64,000 nucleotides of DNA from Pseudoscleropodium purum (GCA_963969395.1 OZ017798.1:22312173-22376172); one strand, 5' to 3'. Counted from the stretch's first letter, positions 35,437-47,678 are shown. The notes: generated by a model from the letters alone, not told the origin. Translations and numbers: made by a program.

Positions 35437-37294
35437 TTGATGACGCATTCCATTTTTAGGGCACGGGTGATAGTACTCTTAGAGCATGACCTCCCATCCG
35501 AGAAAGGAGCCCGCAATCCTGAAAGTGGTGGAGCATCAAGACAGGAAGCAAAGAACCCGAGAGATTTGCAGGGCCGTGAAAAAAATGTCCTTGACTCGCT
35601 TCATCTTGGTTGTATGGCGAGGACAGCAACACTCTGTAATGCTAAGATTCCTCTGTTTTTTGGCTCTTCCCTTCCCAAGGTCCGCCATTTATGCTAAAGC
35701 ACATTCAAGCTCCGTCAATGACTTGCACTTGGTGGTGCTGAAGTGTTGAAACCGTAGGGGAAATTTCAAGAAAACTGCAAGAAAGCAGCTCATTTTCTTA
35801 AGCGAATGCCACAAGGCATGCTCTTGGATCTAGGAATTCAAAGGCCTAATAAACTTGTGGAATGCGCATCGTTGTGAAATAATGCTGGAGTGAGTGAGGA
35901 CACAAATGCAAAGCAAGACAAGTGCGCCCTTCTTCCACTCTCTACCACATTTTAAAAGCCCACACAAATCGTTGAATGAACAGGTCTTTGCAGAGCTAGG
36001 TTTTCTGCAATATTTTTACCTTGTACTCCATAACAACTGTTGCCACCTCTCTCCAGAAAAGCCAAGAGGTTATCTAAGATGTCATCTTTCCTGTACAAGT
36101 AACTCTAGCGTTTTTGTGCGAATGTGAGTGGCTTCGCCTTTGAAAGGAGGGGCGTATAAACATAAACATAACATAGGAGGAATATTTAAATTGAGGAATC
36201 TATGCTCTCACAAAAAAGTATTCCCAAAACTGCAATCCCAAATCTAGCAGCACAATCCTTGCATGGAACCCAGAAGTTTGGCACCCACCCCCAACAAGTT
36301 GAAGACCTATCAACAACCAGCAGGACCACTTGCCAACTTCAAGGGTATGTTTCCATTCGCGTAACAATTGACTGGAGCTGGACATCGAACAAGGGAATTT
36401 CACTCAACCCTCTCTAATTGCATGTACTGAGGGAACAATGGGTTTTCTAAATGCACAACAAAATTTGGACACAACATGAGAGATCCACAAGATGCGCAAT
36501 GAATGTGCAATTACAGAGGTGGAGTGTAGGAGCTTTCCTCTTTGAAACTTCAGGAATTGCTGCGACCTGTATGTACTCCGTCCAGCTTCTGACAAGATGG
36601 TCCAGCCCGGCAATTGCTTTAAGACAAACTCCAGCTCGGGTCATGCACCTGCTATTCCAATGGAAACTTACCCTAACTTCTATAGCTACATCAGCTACGG
36701 GTGACAATTGTGCGAAGCTCGTTCCAGCAGAACAATCTAGAAGAAGCAAGCGTTTTTTTGAGAAGGTCTAGAGATCCAAAGCTTACCGGGCATTCGCAGA
36801 AAACCTTCAAGAGGGTGGTGTAGACAACCCACCACGGACACATAATTCTGCAGAAAAGAATACAATGGCGATGACGGCAATTACCTACCCCATGCCACAC
36901 TCAAAACATACCCCCATCGACACGAGGACAGACGGGAGGAAAGATTGAGTATATTTACACAAATGAGGGTTATTCATCTGAAAATTGGAAGCAGTCTCGG
37001 GACGTAATTACATTATAAGCATTTCTTCCGGGTTCGACACAAGTGCCACAGAGAAAGAGAATTGGCAGGATGCAATGGCGATGGAGGCAAGTGCCCTTAC
37101 GCACGCGAGAACCAAGAGAAATCAAGAGATACGAAAAGAATATATTATACAACGCCGAATGCCCGACGAACAAATTCAGTGCCCCCAACAACGAGAGCTA
37201 TCCCTCTCAAAATTTGGAGAAAAAGGTTCGGAACGTAATTACATGAGAAGAAGAATTTCTGCACAACTGTCTCCGAGAACATAAACACATCTCC
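35437..37294. other. GC-richer sequence downstream of thioredoxin f, no recognised gene
   Basis: Base composition shifts to gene-like values. Several short frames (for example 35486-35749 plus, 36451-36771 plus, 36447-36749 minus) overlap on opposite strands, and none shows a known domain. It may hold untranslated ends, exons of an unrecognised gene or gene remnants. The part next to 37295 is the likely 3' untranslated region of thioredoxin f. Confidence 0.4.
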
Positions 37295-37876
37295 TCACGA
37301 GGCCAGCGATCGGGCTTTCTCGATAGCACTCACGAGATCGTCAAACTTCGCGCCCCGAATCTCCGCGACCACCTTCGCGTTCTTGAAAATCTTGAACGTC
37401 GGGACCGACTTCACACCGAGCTCCTTAGCCAGGGGTTTATTCTCCTGGTTGCAATCCAGCTTCGCGAACGCCACATCGTCAGCGTAGGTCTCCGAAAGCT
37501 TTATCAGCTTGGGCAACATGAGCTTGCACGGGCCACACCACTGCGTGTACATATCCAGCACCACCACTTTCTCCCCCGCCTCTTCCACAAACGGCCAGAA
37601 CGTGTCCTTGTCCACCTCCGTCACGCCGCCCGCAGTCGCGACGTCCACACTACTCCCTGACGCCGCCTCCGCGGAGTGTCTACGCACCACCTCGCGAGCT
37701 CTTCGCTCCATCATCCGCCATGGCCGATTCAACTCTTGCTGCCCCTTCCCTCCCGAAGTGATGCACATGCGATCGGAGAACGCAACCCCGAGAACGCCAT
37801 TCTTGGGCGTGACACAAGAGCGAGAGAGGGCGACGCATCCCGTCGGGGTGGGCAATTGCAGCAAAGTCATGGCCAT
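37295..37876 (-). CDS. TRXF: Chloroplast thioredoxin f
   Basis: A small redox protein that passes electrons from ferredoxin-thioredoxin reductase to Calvin-cycle and other plastid enzymes. A single uninterrupted frame of 193 codons starts at ATG 37876; the frame extends upstream only to non-ATG codons. The first 70-80 residues are rich in Ser, Arg and Thr, as expected of a plastid transit peptide. The mature domain begins around VTEVDKDTFWPFV. The active site WCGPC is at residues 113-117 and the cis-proline is in SVPTFKIF (residue 159). KLDCNQENKPLAKELG carries an extra Cys (142) at the place of the extra cysteine that marks the f type. No intron interrupts the frame. GC content is far above the surroundings. 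HISN3 lies upstream on the same strand. Confidence 0.93.
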   Translation of the reverse strand: MAMTLLQLPTPTGCVALSRSCVTPKNGVLGVAFSDRMCITSGGKGQQELNRPWRMMERRAREVVRRHSAEAASGSSVDVATAGGVTEVDKDTFWPFVEEAGEKVVVLDMYTQWCGPCKLMLPKLIKLSETYADDVAFAKLDCNQENKPLAKELGVKSVPTFKIFKNAKVVAEIRGAKFDDLVSAIEKARSLAS

Positions 37877-37991
37877 GGCGTCGGAGCTTCCAAGAGGCGA
37901 ATTCACAACAAGTGGGAGAAAAGCTCACGGAAGACAAAAAGAATGACGAATGGGGAGAGATAGAGTGCAAACCGGAATCGAGCTCGGGACA

Positions 37992-37999
37992 TAGGGTTT
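37992..37999. promoter_or_regulatory. Telobox-like motif upstream of thioredoxin f
   Basis: TAGGGTTT (AAACCCTA on the other strand) lies about 115 bases upstream of the start codon. Teloboxes are common in plant promoters and leaders of housekeeping genes. Function here is inference. Confidence 0.4.
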
Positions 38000-38154
38000 C
38001 GAGGATCGGTACAATGAGGGTCCGATCGGGAATCGGGGGCACCAGGAGGGATGAGTGAGTGGTTGCGAGAAGTGATTGCTGTAACCACTGTGATGCAGCT
38101 GGCGGCACTGGTGGTGGATAGCGGCTCGATCGATCGCGGCATGGATTCTAATTA

Positions 38155-38184
38155 TTCGCTTTCGCTTTCGCTTTCGCTTTTGCT
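38155..38184. repeat. Hexanucleotide (TTCGCT)n microsatellite
   Basis: Four perfect TTCGCT units and one imperfect one, about 280 bases upstream of the thioredoxin f start. It probably lies in its promoter or 5' leader. Confidence 0.88.
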
Positions 38185-38674
38185 TCTGGGAAGATTTTTT
38201 TTTGTCTCAGCTATGGTGGGACGGAAAGCCCAGGTTGTTTCTTGCTTTGTAATCCCATCGCATTGGTTACTTTTGACAGAGCAGAAATTACTACGCACCT
38301 TAATAGCAGTTATATAAAAATTGAAGAAACGGAAGAAAGTCACTAAAACTGGTCTAATTCTTGTTGAAAAAGCATTATTAAGTATCTTTGATTCATGCAT
38401 GCGTAAAAAATTTAGGATCTTGTACCTCAGTGAATGATGTCCACGACAAAGAGCAAGATAATTCCACCTTCCTGAATTTTTCCATGTAAGGGTACACATC
38501 TGTTTTTTCGGTTAAGCACAGGAAACTGCACTAATGTATCCTACGTTGATTTGCGTGTGATACTAATTTAGCAAAGTAACACAATCTTAAATTAGTTCAG
38601 GATGAACCGTACTACTTTCCACAAAACTCAAATTCTGAAGTGACTAAATTTGCGCTCTCACTAAGAGGATAAAA

Positions 38675-41600
38675 TCAGTGTAATTGTCGCTTATGCCAAG
38701 CGACAACTTCAGTGTACGGAAGGTCCCCACCAAAGACATCGAGTGCACTTCCAACTGTGACATCCACAACTCCCTTCCCTGCAACCTTAATCCGTTCAAG
38801 GTCTGCTAATGTGTTCACACCTCCTGCATATGTGACTGGAATCTGTGGCATACCAAAATGACGAGTCAGATCAGAAAGCTGTAAGTTGCGACCCATCCAG
38901 CTGCATTCAAATCAAGACCACTGCATCAACCCGACTGTAAAGGAATATAAACCAATGCGATTTACATATTCGTTAGCAGTTGGGAGTAAAAATAATTAAC
39001 AAATATAAGATACAAGCACCTATAACTGACACTTCAAACAATTCCACATACTTTGAGCTGGAAGCAACACATGAGATCATATTAAACACATTAGCAATTG
39101 AAAATCATGAATTAAAGGAAGAAAATTGATAGTTTTCTGAATATGTAAGAAAATGTTATGAATTTGTGAAGTTCAAATACATGATGTATCCCAAATCATG
39201 TATGCAATATGTATATTTTGAACTTCCAATATATACATACTTTCAAGATTGGTTTAGGGCACATTGCTTCTACCTTACATGCAATGATGAACAGTTTCTA
39301 ATTGTTAACTATATAGCCCCTGGTAATTAAAAATTGTGTTAATTTTTTACACCACATCCATTTCTATCTATTCAATTTTCATTCTATTGTCCTATGTCAA
39401 CGTCAATATTATAAATAATTGAGCATAATTTAAATCATTTTACACCTAAATCCAAACATAAAAATTAAAATTTATCTGTATGGTTTTAGCTCTTTGTGAA
39501 CTCTAAAACCCCGAAATTACTATTTCTCTCAAAATAAAAATTAAAAAATGACACATTGTATAGTATGAATTACGAAATTAAACTTATTTTGACACAGAAG
39601 TGTTGAAACTAAGGTACAAAATACCCTGATAATGGTTAGCGTAATTTTTATCCATACACATAACACTCCAGCAGTACAAAATGTCTAACCAATAACTCTA
39701 TAAATCTCCTTTGCATTTTTTTCGGAAGTAGCAAATAGATGACTAATGTGGATGTTATAATTTATACAATGGTAACCACTATGTAGGCTCGACTGAAAGC
39801 TGTCATGTTGAGAAGCTCTAATACCTAGTGGCACTCAAGTGAAAGCATCCACGAATACTATTAATCTCGAGAAACGGTTCTGAACCAGACAAAAGAACCG
39901 AATCCTTTTGGGTACAACTGTTACAAGCCCCAAGTACGTGCTTTGCAGAGACATCAGATTTCTTACCGGTGAGTGTCTTCCAAGAATACTAACAAGTTCA
40001 TCATCAATACCAAGCCTGCAAAATTCACTTCACGCAGTCAGCTCGTTAAGAATTCAAGATCGAAGAACAGACGAATATTTTGCAACATCCAGATGCCTCA
40101 ATGTGCAATCAAGTAACCGTGCAGGGAACCAAGAACAAGAGTGTTCGAAGAAATTAACCTTTTCCCTTCCACGTCAACACCGTGCACTAAAAATTCATCT
40201 GCATAGGCAGACAGCATAGCTAAGGTGGCCTCATTTACAACAAGGTCGCTAAAGCGCTGCCAGCGGTCTGTAACAACCAAATACTGACCATCCTGTTCAC
40301 ATGAGACCCACCTCGTGTTTAGAATTCACATAATGAGGAGAGAGAAAGCACTTCGACTGAACTGAAACCTAATAGGATCAACGCACAATTAGCATACAAC
40401 TTGAATGAAAGGACAAAAGTGGAGATGGATTAATTAGAAAGGCAAAGGAGGCATGTGAGCGAGAAATACCTTCTTTCGACAGCTGAGATCTAACACCAAT
40501 CTACTTTTCCCCGTCAACTTCACTAATTGTTTCAACCTTTCCTCATCCATTTTACCGTCCCTGAAAACAAACTGCACGTAAAAAGTAAGTATTCTTTCAG
40601 CACCTACTGCGTAAAATTAATCCAAATCACACAAAACGTCAAAGCCGCTGTCAAAATACGAAGAAATGAACTGGAAAATACTGTTCAAGCATTTCATTGC
40701 GCTTCCTGGTCAGAAGGAGAATGCAGCTGCTAGCTTTAGCACCTGAACCAGGATGCCATAGCGAAGCAACAAATACAACAAGGATAGAATTACATACGGA
40801 TGTGACAATAACATGACTTGCTCCAGCATCCAAATATCCACTGGCATTATCGAGATTGACACCACCACCTACTTGCAAACCGCCTGCAAATCACTCAGCG
40901 TCAAAAACAGTAGCCATCAAGTATATCATAATGGAGGTGTGACATGATCCTACATCCAAATGAAGCATCGATTGACCTTATGACAGATTAAAAAACACTC
41001 TTACCATCCATCAGTGCCATTCTACGAAATGTCTAAAGGAGAACCTACGAGGTCAAGTTACCAGGATATGCTCTTAGAGCTTCCAAAGCTGCGGCATGGC
41101 TAGCGGGGTCAGCACCGAGCATTATGATGTGCCCACCGAGTAGGCCGTCCTTCTTATACATTTCAGCGAACTCTCCCGCGGATATTTGAGACTCGAAATT
41201 CGTGACCAGAGAAACAGCAGTCTCCGAATTCTTATCATCTGGCAAGTCCCGCAATGTAGAACCCACTATTTGCTTGACCTTACCCTACATCAACAAATAC
41301 CGCAACATCAATCTTCAACACCATGTGAGCTACTATAATTCGAAGAATAGACTAATAAACCAGCTCTTTCTGAATTGCAATGCAGGTGGCAAGCGACAGA
41401 TGACATAACCATTCTAGTCTAGATTATGCCGAACAGTTATCGAATGAATAGAATCTTTTCTGGTATTAAAATTTGAAGTCAGTTCTTTTTTTTTAATGTA
41501 TTGTAGGATACTATTATGATCCATAAATTTTTTTAAAACATCCATGATATTAAACAATTATTTGAAAAGGTCTTCACATATATTCGATATTACCATGTTT

Positions 41601-42168
41601 CTCTGAAATTGATTGAGAAAAAGTATTCACGGCAGAGGAGGTGATCGAGAATTTACTGAAGACCAGAAACCACCTCAACAGAATAGCAGACAATAAACTG
41701 TAGCTGCAAGACTTCCTGATAAAATGGCAAACCTTGTGAATGTCGATGCACGGTCGAAATTTAACAGCTCGCTTGCCCTCTTGAACCACAATTGGTTCCG
41801 TGCTAACTGCACCTGCAATCCGTCCATCGCTGGACCAAATCAATCTCATTGCTCCACAAAATACTCTCAACAAATGAAAATTGATCGAACGTCTTCATAA
41901 CTCAGAAAGACGAGTTCACTCGCAGTAAACCTCTGAATCTTCCGTTAAACCAGAGAATTTGCAACAACAAACGAAAACCCTAAAATACCAAATTACACTC
42001 AAAATGTGACAAGCGACCTTCAACTTCAAGGATTTTAATCTCCCCGACCTCTCACAGTGAGTGGAGCTGCGGATCTTAACGACTGAACAGCCCTCGAGTG
42101 CGTAAAAGTGCATTGGCGGTGGATTCCGCTCGGGACGACAGGCAGGGCAGCCTGCAAGACTCCGCCAT
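38675..42168 (-). CDS. HISN3: ProFAR isomerase of histidine biosynthesis, 8 exons, plastid-targeted
   Basis: It converts N'-5'-phosphoribosyl-formimino-AICAR-phosphate to its ribulosyl isomer, the fourth step of histidine synthesis, in the plastid. The exons I infer, all GT-AG and phase-consistent, are 42168-42081, 41812-41733, 41284-41062, 40883-40798, 40571-40470, 40292-40159, 40015-39967 and 38842-38675. They sum to 930 bases and 309 residues, close to the roughly 300 usual for plants. Residues 1-40 ([12 protein letters not shown]...) look like a transit peptide. The catalytic Asp pair of the HisA barrel is Asp53 ([11 protein letters not shown]) and Asp187 ([10 protein letters not shown]). 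Phosphate loops are GLQVGGGV and VTYAGGV, and the protein ends VAWHKRQLH. Exon 1 is the least certain part. An out-of-frame ATG at 42181 overlaps the start. The last intron (1124 bases) is the longest. Confidence 0.93.
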
Positions 42169-42501
42169 AGAAATCCCGCATGATGCTTAGTTCCTCGACC
42201 GATTGTGCAATGCTTAATTCGTCGCCAATACTTCAACTTGATGCTCTTGCATGCCCTATAATTTTGCTCATCTTGCCGAATCTCTGCTATTCTGTGTCAT
42301 TACCTCCATTCCCTGAACTCCAGCCACAAAACCTGCAAATTTGGCCTCTAAAAACTCCAAAAAAATCCCGAAAACTTCAAAAAATCCTTGCGACTTCGAA
42401 GTTCGATACTCGCCCTACCTTACTTCGTGTCTTCATACGGCATAACCCCTAAGAAAAAGAGGTTGGACTTGCAAATGATTGAATACTCAAAGCTCCGCCT
42501 G

Positions 42502-42515
42502 AAACCCTAAACCCT
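42502..42515. promoter_or_regulatory. Double telobox upstream of HISN3
   Basis: AAACCCTAAACCCT lies about 335 bases upstream of the HISN3 start codon, inside the GC-richer island. Its promoter role is inferred from position. Confidence 0.45.
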
Positions 42516-42639
42516 GCCTGCATGAGGACGACGATCCTAAGACCGCTCTCGGCGCCTACAACCGTTCTAAGCAACAATACGTGACCACTGACCACTGAGC
42601 TCTAGCCTCACTGTCCATTACTCTGTTAGCTGCCATTTT

Positions 42640-43370
42640 TCAACTAGATTTTATATTTATTTTTCAGAGATGACATCACATGTTAGCTACAAGTTGTAAA
42701 ATTTTCAACTTAAAAAAAAATTGAAATTACTGTGAATTTCTTGAGAAAAAAATGAATAAAATTCATATCATATACAAAATATGCTCAAAAAACAGTCTGA
42801 AATTTTTGGTGTATAATATAGTGTGTATAATATAGTGTATATATATAGTGTATAATATAGTATATATATAGTGTATAATATAGTGTATAATATAGTGTAT
42901 ATATATAGTGTATAATATAGGTGTATAATATAGTGTATAACATCAAGATATGAACCAAAGTTACCATGTCATTTTATAATTAGAAAATCAACAAACCATG
43001 ATTATAGGTTCAAAGTTTATATTGCTATAAAATATTGAAATTTAAGATTTTTTTTAAATTTCCATTTAGTAAAGAAAATGTAGTGGATAAGTTTCATTTC
43101 ATTAGTTGGATTCAAATTCGAAAAATACTACTTTTATAGCTAAAATTCACATCAAGAGAAAAGAGCAAGAAATGGTCCAAATATACTACAATGGTAATCC
43201 ATGGATTAAGCATCTTCTTCTTTAGTAAAGTCAATAAGGTCATGATGAGGGACTTTGCATTGTTTGCAATACTAATCATAAAAAATGTACTCAAAGTGCC
43301 CTCCAAATAAATAAATTGGATGAAAACTCTTTTTTTCCATCTTCCATTCTTAGTTAAAGTCATCTATTAG
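42640..43370. repeat. Dispersed repeat 'R2', copy 1
   Basis: It aligns with 46290-46840. Shared blocks include (G)A(T/A)ATCACATGT(T/C)...CTACAAGT, AAACTCATATCA-like and AATATGCTCAAAAA/AATGCACTCAAAAA, and AAATAAA(T/A)TTGGATGAAAA near the end. It contains the TATAGTGTATAA minisatellite. Origin unknown. Confidence 0.55.
42812..42945. repeat. TATAGTGTATAA minisatellite
   Basis: Irregular tandem copies of a 10-14 base unit based on GTGTATAATATA, alternating with short TATATATA spacers. Confidence 0.88.
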
Positions 43371-43539
43371 ATATTTCATGTCCATGGCAGTGGTACAAGG
43401 TTAAAGGATGTGATCCCCATGACTTGTCACCAAGAACATGCTTTAATTATTGTACCAATAGGTGTTTTCTTTATTTCTACAGTGAAAAGCCAAGTCATCC
43501 ATCTACTACTTTTCAACCTCAAAACCCTTTAAGGGTTAA

Positions 43540-44629
43540 CCTCTAAACACTTCAATGTCGTGAAATTAGACAATAAACAAAATTAAAGGCTCATATCTAA
43601 CAGAGAAAAGTCAGAAATTTCATTCATTCATTTTTTGGGAAGTTGAAATATGAATTCTACATTCACTACTATAGTGATGACAATGACCATATTACTAAAA
43701 ATAATTGGAAGGGGAAAAAAGATTGGATTGAAACATGTTTAGTTTTGGGAAAAACTTAAGTGTGTTGAAGCTAAGGTTTGTGCTAAAACAATGATGTTTT
43801 TTAGGCCTAAACATTACACTTAGATAGTAGGCATTAGGCATTGCTTTGTGGCTTTGGTCTTTATATAAAAAAAATTAGTGCAAATAATTAAAAAATGGGT
43901 ACACGAGAATGGTTCTCCTTCTCGAGGAGGATGTGCAAAATCAAAATAAGTGGCACTAGAATGGCAATTGTCACCAAGACATGACATTGCACTATTGTAA
44001 TACAAGGAATTGAAATGGTGGTTGGGCATTTAAGCCTTTGGATGGTAGTTCCACAAAAATGTGTTGATAAAAGTACTTCATACTTCATTGCAAGTCATAA
44101 ATTCTACAAGCAATTCATTTATTTGTGAACAATATATAGTACTCCATAATAGTTTTATTGATTTAATCCTCTACATAATTAACTTGGTCAATGAAGGCAT
44201 GTAGTTGAGGCATTTGTATATTCATGATTCGGCACTTTGTAAAGGATGTGATATGCTCATTGAAACTATGCAACTTTCTTCTCTCTTGAAAGGCATCAAC
44301 ATTGCAAGCTCTCAATGTGAATGACATTACAATAGGCTATTGTTGAGTTGATTGGTTTCATACTTCTTATCATATTCTATGCATTGCATATTTTATCATA
44401 ATTTTCTAGGTATGTGGATGTCTACATCGACATGATTTCTATTGAAGTTAGAAGTTGCCCATAAGGGTCAACACTAACTTATTCTCAGCCAAACTTCTTG
44501 GTCTTCACATGGACTAAAATTTTTTGGATTTTTACTTCATATTCCAACAATTTCTCAACATTTCTCTTGGAAATTTATCCACATTTCAAGCCTCATTCCC
44601 CTTCTACAATGAATCTAGTCATTCAAGGG
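43540..44629. mobile_element. Possible TTAA-flanked element, weak ends
   Basis: TTAA at 43536-43539 and 44630-44633 bracket about 1090 bases. The inside ends are CCTCTAAAC and, inverted, CCCTTGAAT, a poor match. Immediately left of the first TTAA the sequence CCCTTTAAGGG would be the right end of another element whose left end I cannot find. Treat it as a candidate only. Confidence 0.3.
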
Positions 44630-44881
44630 TTAAATCATTTTTGTCAAAAATGTACTAGTTCAAAAAGCAAAAAGACATAACATATAAATCTTGGCATTAT
44701 TCCAAATTTTTTATATTTTTTATATAATCTATAAATTTTTTGCAAATATTAGGTATTTGACATAGTATATTTTGAAATTGTTGTCCTTAATCATGAAAAT
44801 GAAAATCCACTTTACATTCTCTTAAACATTGTCAAATATGTACTATAACTTTTATTCTAATAGATTTGAATAAAATTTCAT

Positions 44882-45266
44882 ACACACACACACACATAGA
44901 TATATCTATCTATGTATATCTATATATAGATATATATAGATATATAGATATATATAGATATATAGATATATATAGATATATAGATATATATAGATATATA
45001 GATATATATAGATATATAGATATATATAGATATATAGATATATATAGATATATAGATATATATAGATATATAGATATATATAGATATATAGATATATATA
45101 GATATATAGATATATATAGATATATAGATATATATAGATATATAGATATATATAGATATATAGATATATAGATATATAGATATATAGATATATAGATATA
45201 TAGATATATAGATATATAGATATATAGATATATAGATATATAGATATATATAGATATATAGATATA
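44882..45266. repeat. AT-rich minisatellite, 18-bp then 8-bp units
   Basis: After a short (CA)n, the unit GATATATAGATATATATA (18 bases) repeats many times from about 44930 and then gives way near 45165 to the 8-base unit GATATATA. The long frames on both strands (YRYIDI repeats and YISIYL repeats) are products of the repeat and not genes. Confidence 0.95.
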
Positions 45267-46289
45267 TTGCATGATTGATTGGGTTTACTAAATTTTAGAA
45301 TTATTATAGATTTTGTATCTCACATCTTCAAATATGTTGGAAATAGAGGACTCTACTCCCAATTAGTTGCTCAATGACATCATGGCAATCTTTAGAGTTT
45401 AGAATTTGGAAACAATTCACTTCAAAATCTGAATAGTATAGAAATTTTGAGACATTTAGAATTGAATTAGGCTACAATTGTATATATTATTAGAGGGGAT
45501 TGAGGGCAAAGGAAGCCCGTTGCATCCCTTCATTGCCCCCCCCCCGTGGTGAAAGAACAGCCAATTGTCAAAAAAAATTCCAAAAAAAATGAAAAATGAA
45601 ATTAAAATTCTTTAAATGTAAAATGAAGTGGATAATTTTTTTTTTGAGAAATTACATGGCAAGTTCTTGGCTACATAGGATTGTTGTAGTGTCATTGCAA
45701 TAGTTAACTTTGCTTGTTCCCACCACATGATAACTTGCAGTCTTTTGAATCCTTCAAATTTCATCTAATGTACCATGTCAAGAAAATAGAATTCTACTAA
45801 AAATAACTTTCTTCTATTTAAATGAAATATAAATGAAATATAAACAAAAGAATAATGAAAGGAAAAAGAAAAATGAGGAAAAAACTCATTGGTAGACATT
45901 GACTAATTGACAATTTGACATATGAAAATCAATTTGACTTATTCTTTAGTGTTGCTTACTAGGTATGTCACCATGAATAGGGTTACTTATTTGACATTCA
46001 AATAGTCAAATATCAAATGCCAAATAGTTTGAATGTCAAATAACTATGCTTAGTCAATGATTTAATTTGTAGTAAGCAAATAGGGTACTCAAGGTGTTCA
46101 CAAAATACTAATATTTGGATGATCCTTTTTAGAATTCAAGATATCTCACTTCTACTACCATATATACAATCATTGGCTAAATCCTTGCAATTTGACAAAA
46201 ACAATATAAATTAACCTTGAAAAAAATAGGTATATAACCACAAATTGAACTTCAAAATCCTTTGCTTTGCATATTTACTTTTTATGATT
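45267..46289. other. Intergenic DNA with a perfect small hairpin
   Basis: It contains a C10-type run near 45538 next to GGGATTGAGGGCAAAGG-like sequence, and the 16-bp stem hairpin at 45987-46043. No gene was seen. Confidence 0.5.
45987..46043. repeat. Hairpin with perfect 16-bp arms
   Basis: TTATTTGACATTCAAA (45987-46002) and its exact complement (46028-46043) flank a 25-base loop. The loop itself repeats TCAAAT-like words. Confidence 0.75.
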
Positions 46290-46840
46290 ATTTATGCTTG
46301 AAATTTTGTATGTTTTTTTAAAGAGGAAATCACATGTCTTCTACAAGTCAAGTAAATTTCAAATCCTAATATGGAAGTTTGAAATTATAGAGAGTTTCTT
46401 AAAGAAAGCCTAGAAAAAACTCATATCAAAATACAAAATGCACTCAAAAACTTTGAAAATTTCTCACATATCAATTTATATATTTTGGAATATCATGGAG
46501 TAAAAACATCTACCATGTCTTTTAATAATTAGAAATCAAGAGACCATGTTTCATAGACCAAAGCTCAAATTGTGATAAAGCAATTCTTTGACTTCATTTT
46601 CGTCAATTGAACTCAAATTCAAAAAATATCATTATCATTGCTCAAATTTGCATTCAAAACTAGGATTTAGAAAATGTCAAAATATACTACATGTTACTTT
46701 GTGCATCAAACATCTAATGTAGAAAAGTCAAATACACCACAATGAGGTAATATTTAACACCATTCTTGAAAAATACTCTATATGTTCAAACACCTCCCAC
46801 AAATAAAATTGGATGAAAAATGCATTTTCCCATCCTAAAG
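46290..46840. repeat. Dispersed repeat 'R2', copy 2
   Basis: Diverged direct copy of 42640-43370, lacking the TATAGTGTATAA array. A third fragment lies at about 61390-61486. Confidence 0.55.
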
Positions 46841-47678
46841 GCTCTCACACAAGTCACAAAGTCATCCATTGGCCAATAATCGACTCTTGGGCCAATAATC
46901 GGTTTACAGCATGCCCATCCCACAACCACAACCATTGGCTAAATCCTTGCCACCGGAATCCAGGGGAGCATTATACCCCCTCTTTGGGACCCGGGGAATG
47001 GGAATCAATGTTAACAATGCTATGCAATGCTCATTGAAAAGAGGGTCAAAATAAAGAGGTCTCGAGTGTAATGATGCATGAGCTTTATTGACAAAAAAAT
47101 CATTCATTACAAAAAAATTAATTGTACATTCAACCAATTCCATGGTTTACCTTGGTGATACCTGAGTCCTGTCCTGAACAGGAGAGGCTTTTCGGATGAG
47201 GGTAGCTGCTCATCTGGCTAATTTACATCTGACTTACGTAGCCTAAATTAACATGGAACCCTACAATTGACTACCGGTAATGGTCAAAACAATATAAGTC
47301 TCAACGTTCACTACGTAATCCCCATCCTACATCAACTCCAATAATAGAGAGCATTGCCAACGAGCTGAGTACCAAAGCCTTCAATCTGGTTTATCAGCTC
47401 CAAAGCTTTATCCTTCTGGCATCGGGATTACTCACAGTAGGAAAGTGCATTCAGACTAGAAAGTCATCAATACGCATCCCAAGCAGGCTTTAATGTATTA
47501 CCAAAGGTCTAGTTAGATTAACGACGAAAAAGAGCTTTAATCCATCGTTATTTAATTGGCTGTCGACTAATGAATTAGTTACATAGAGCTATTTAAACTA
47601 GAAATGAAGAATGAACTGAAAAACTCAAACTTTAGATCAGTTCTTATTGAACTAGAAAGAGAGGAAGAACTGCTTCAC
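46841..47678. other. Flank and probable 3' region of the F-box gene
   Basis: Somewhat GC-richer from 46860. GGCCAATAATCG occurs twice within 30 bases near 46870-46902. No coding sequence recognised. The 3' untranslated region of the F-box gene probably lies here. Confidence 0.4.

Noticed and set aside
36447..36771. Overlapping 100-106 codon frames on opposite strands in the GC-richer region
   Set aside because: At least one must be spurious and neither matches a known family; composition alone is not enough.
37903..38142. Additional frames overlapping the 5' region of thioredoxin f
   Set aside because: They are alternative frames of the GC-rich leader and transit-peptide region and lack conserved motifs.
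44866..45272. Long open frames on both strands encoding YRYIDI- and YISIYL-type repeats
   Set aside because: They are produced by the 18-bp and 8-bp AT minisatellite units, which lack stop codons in these frames; there is no gene-like composition.
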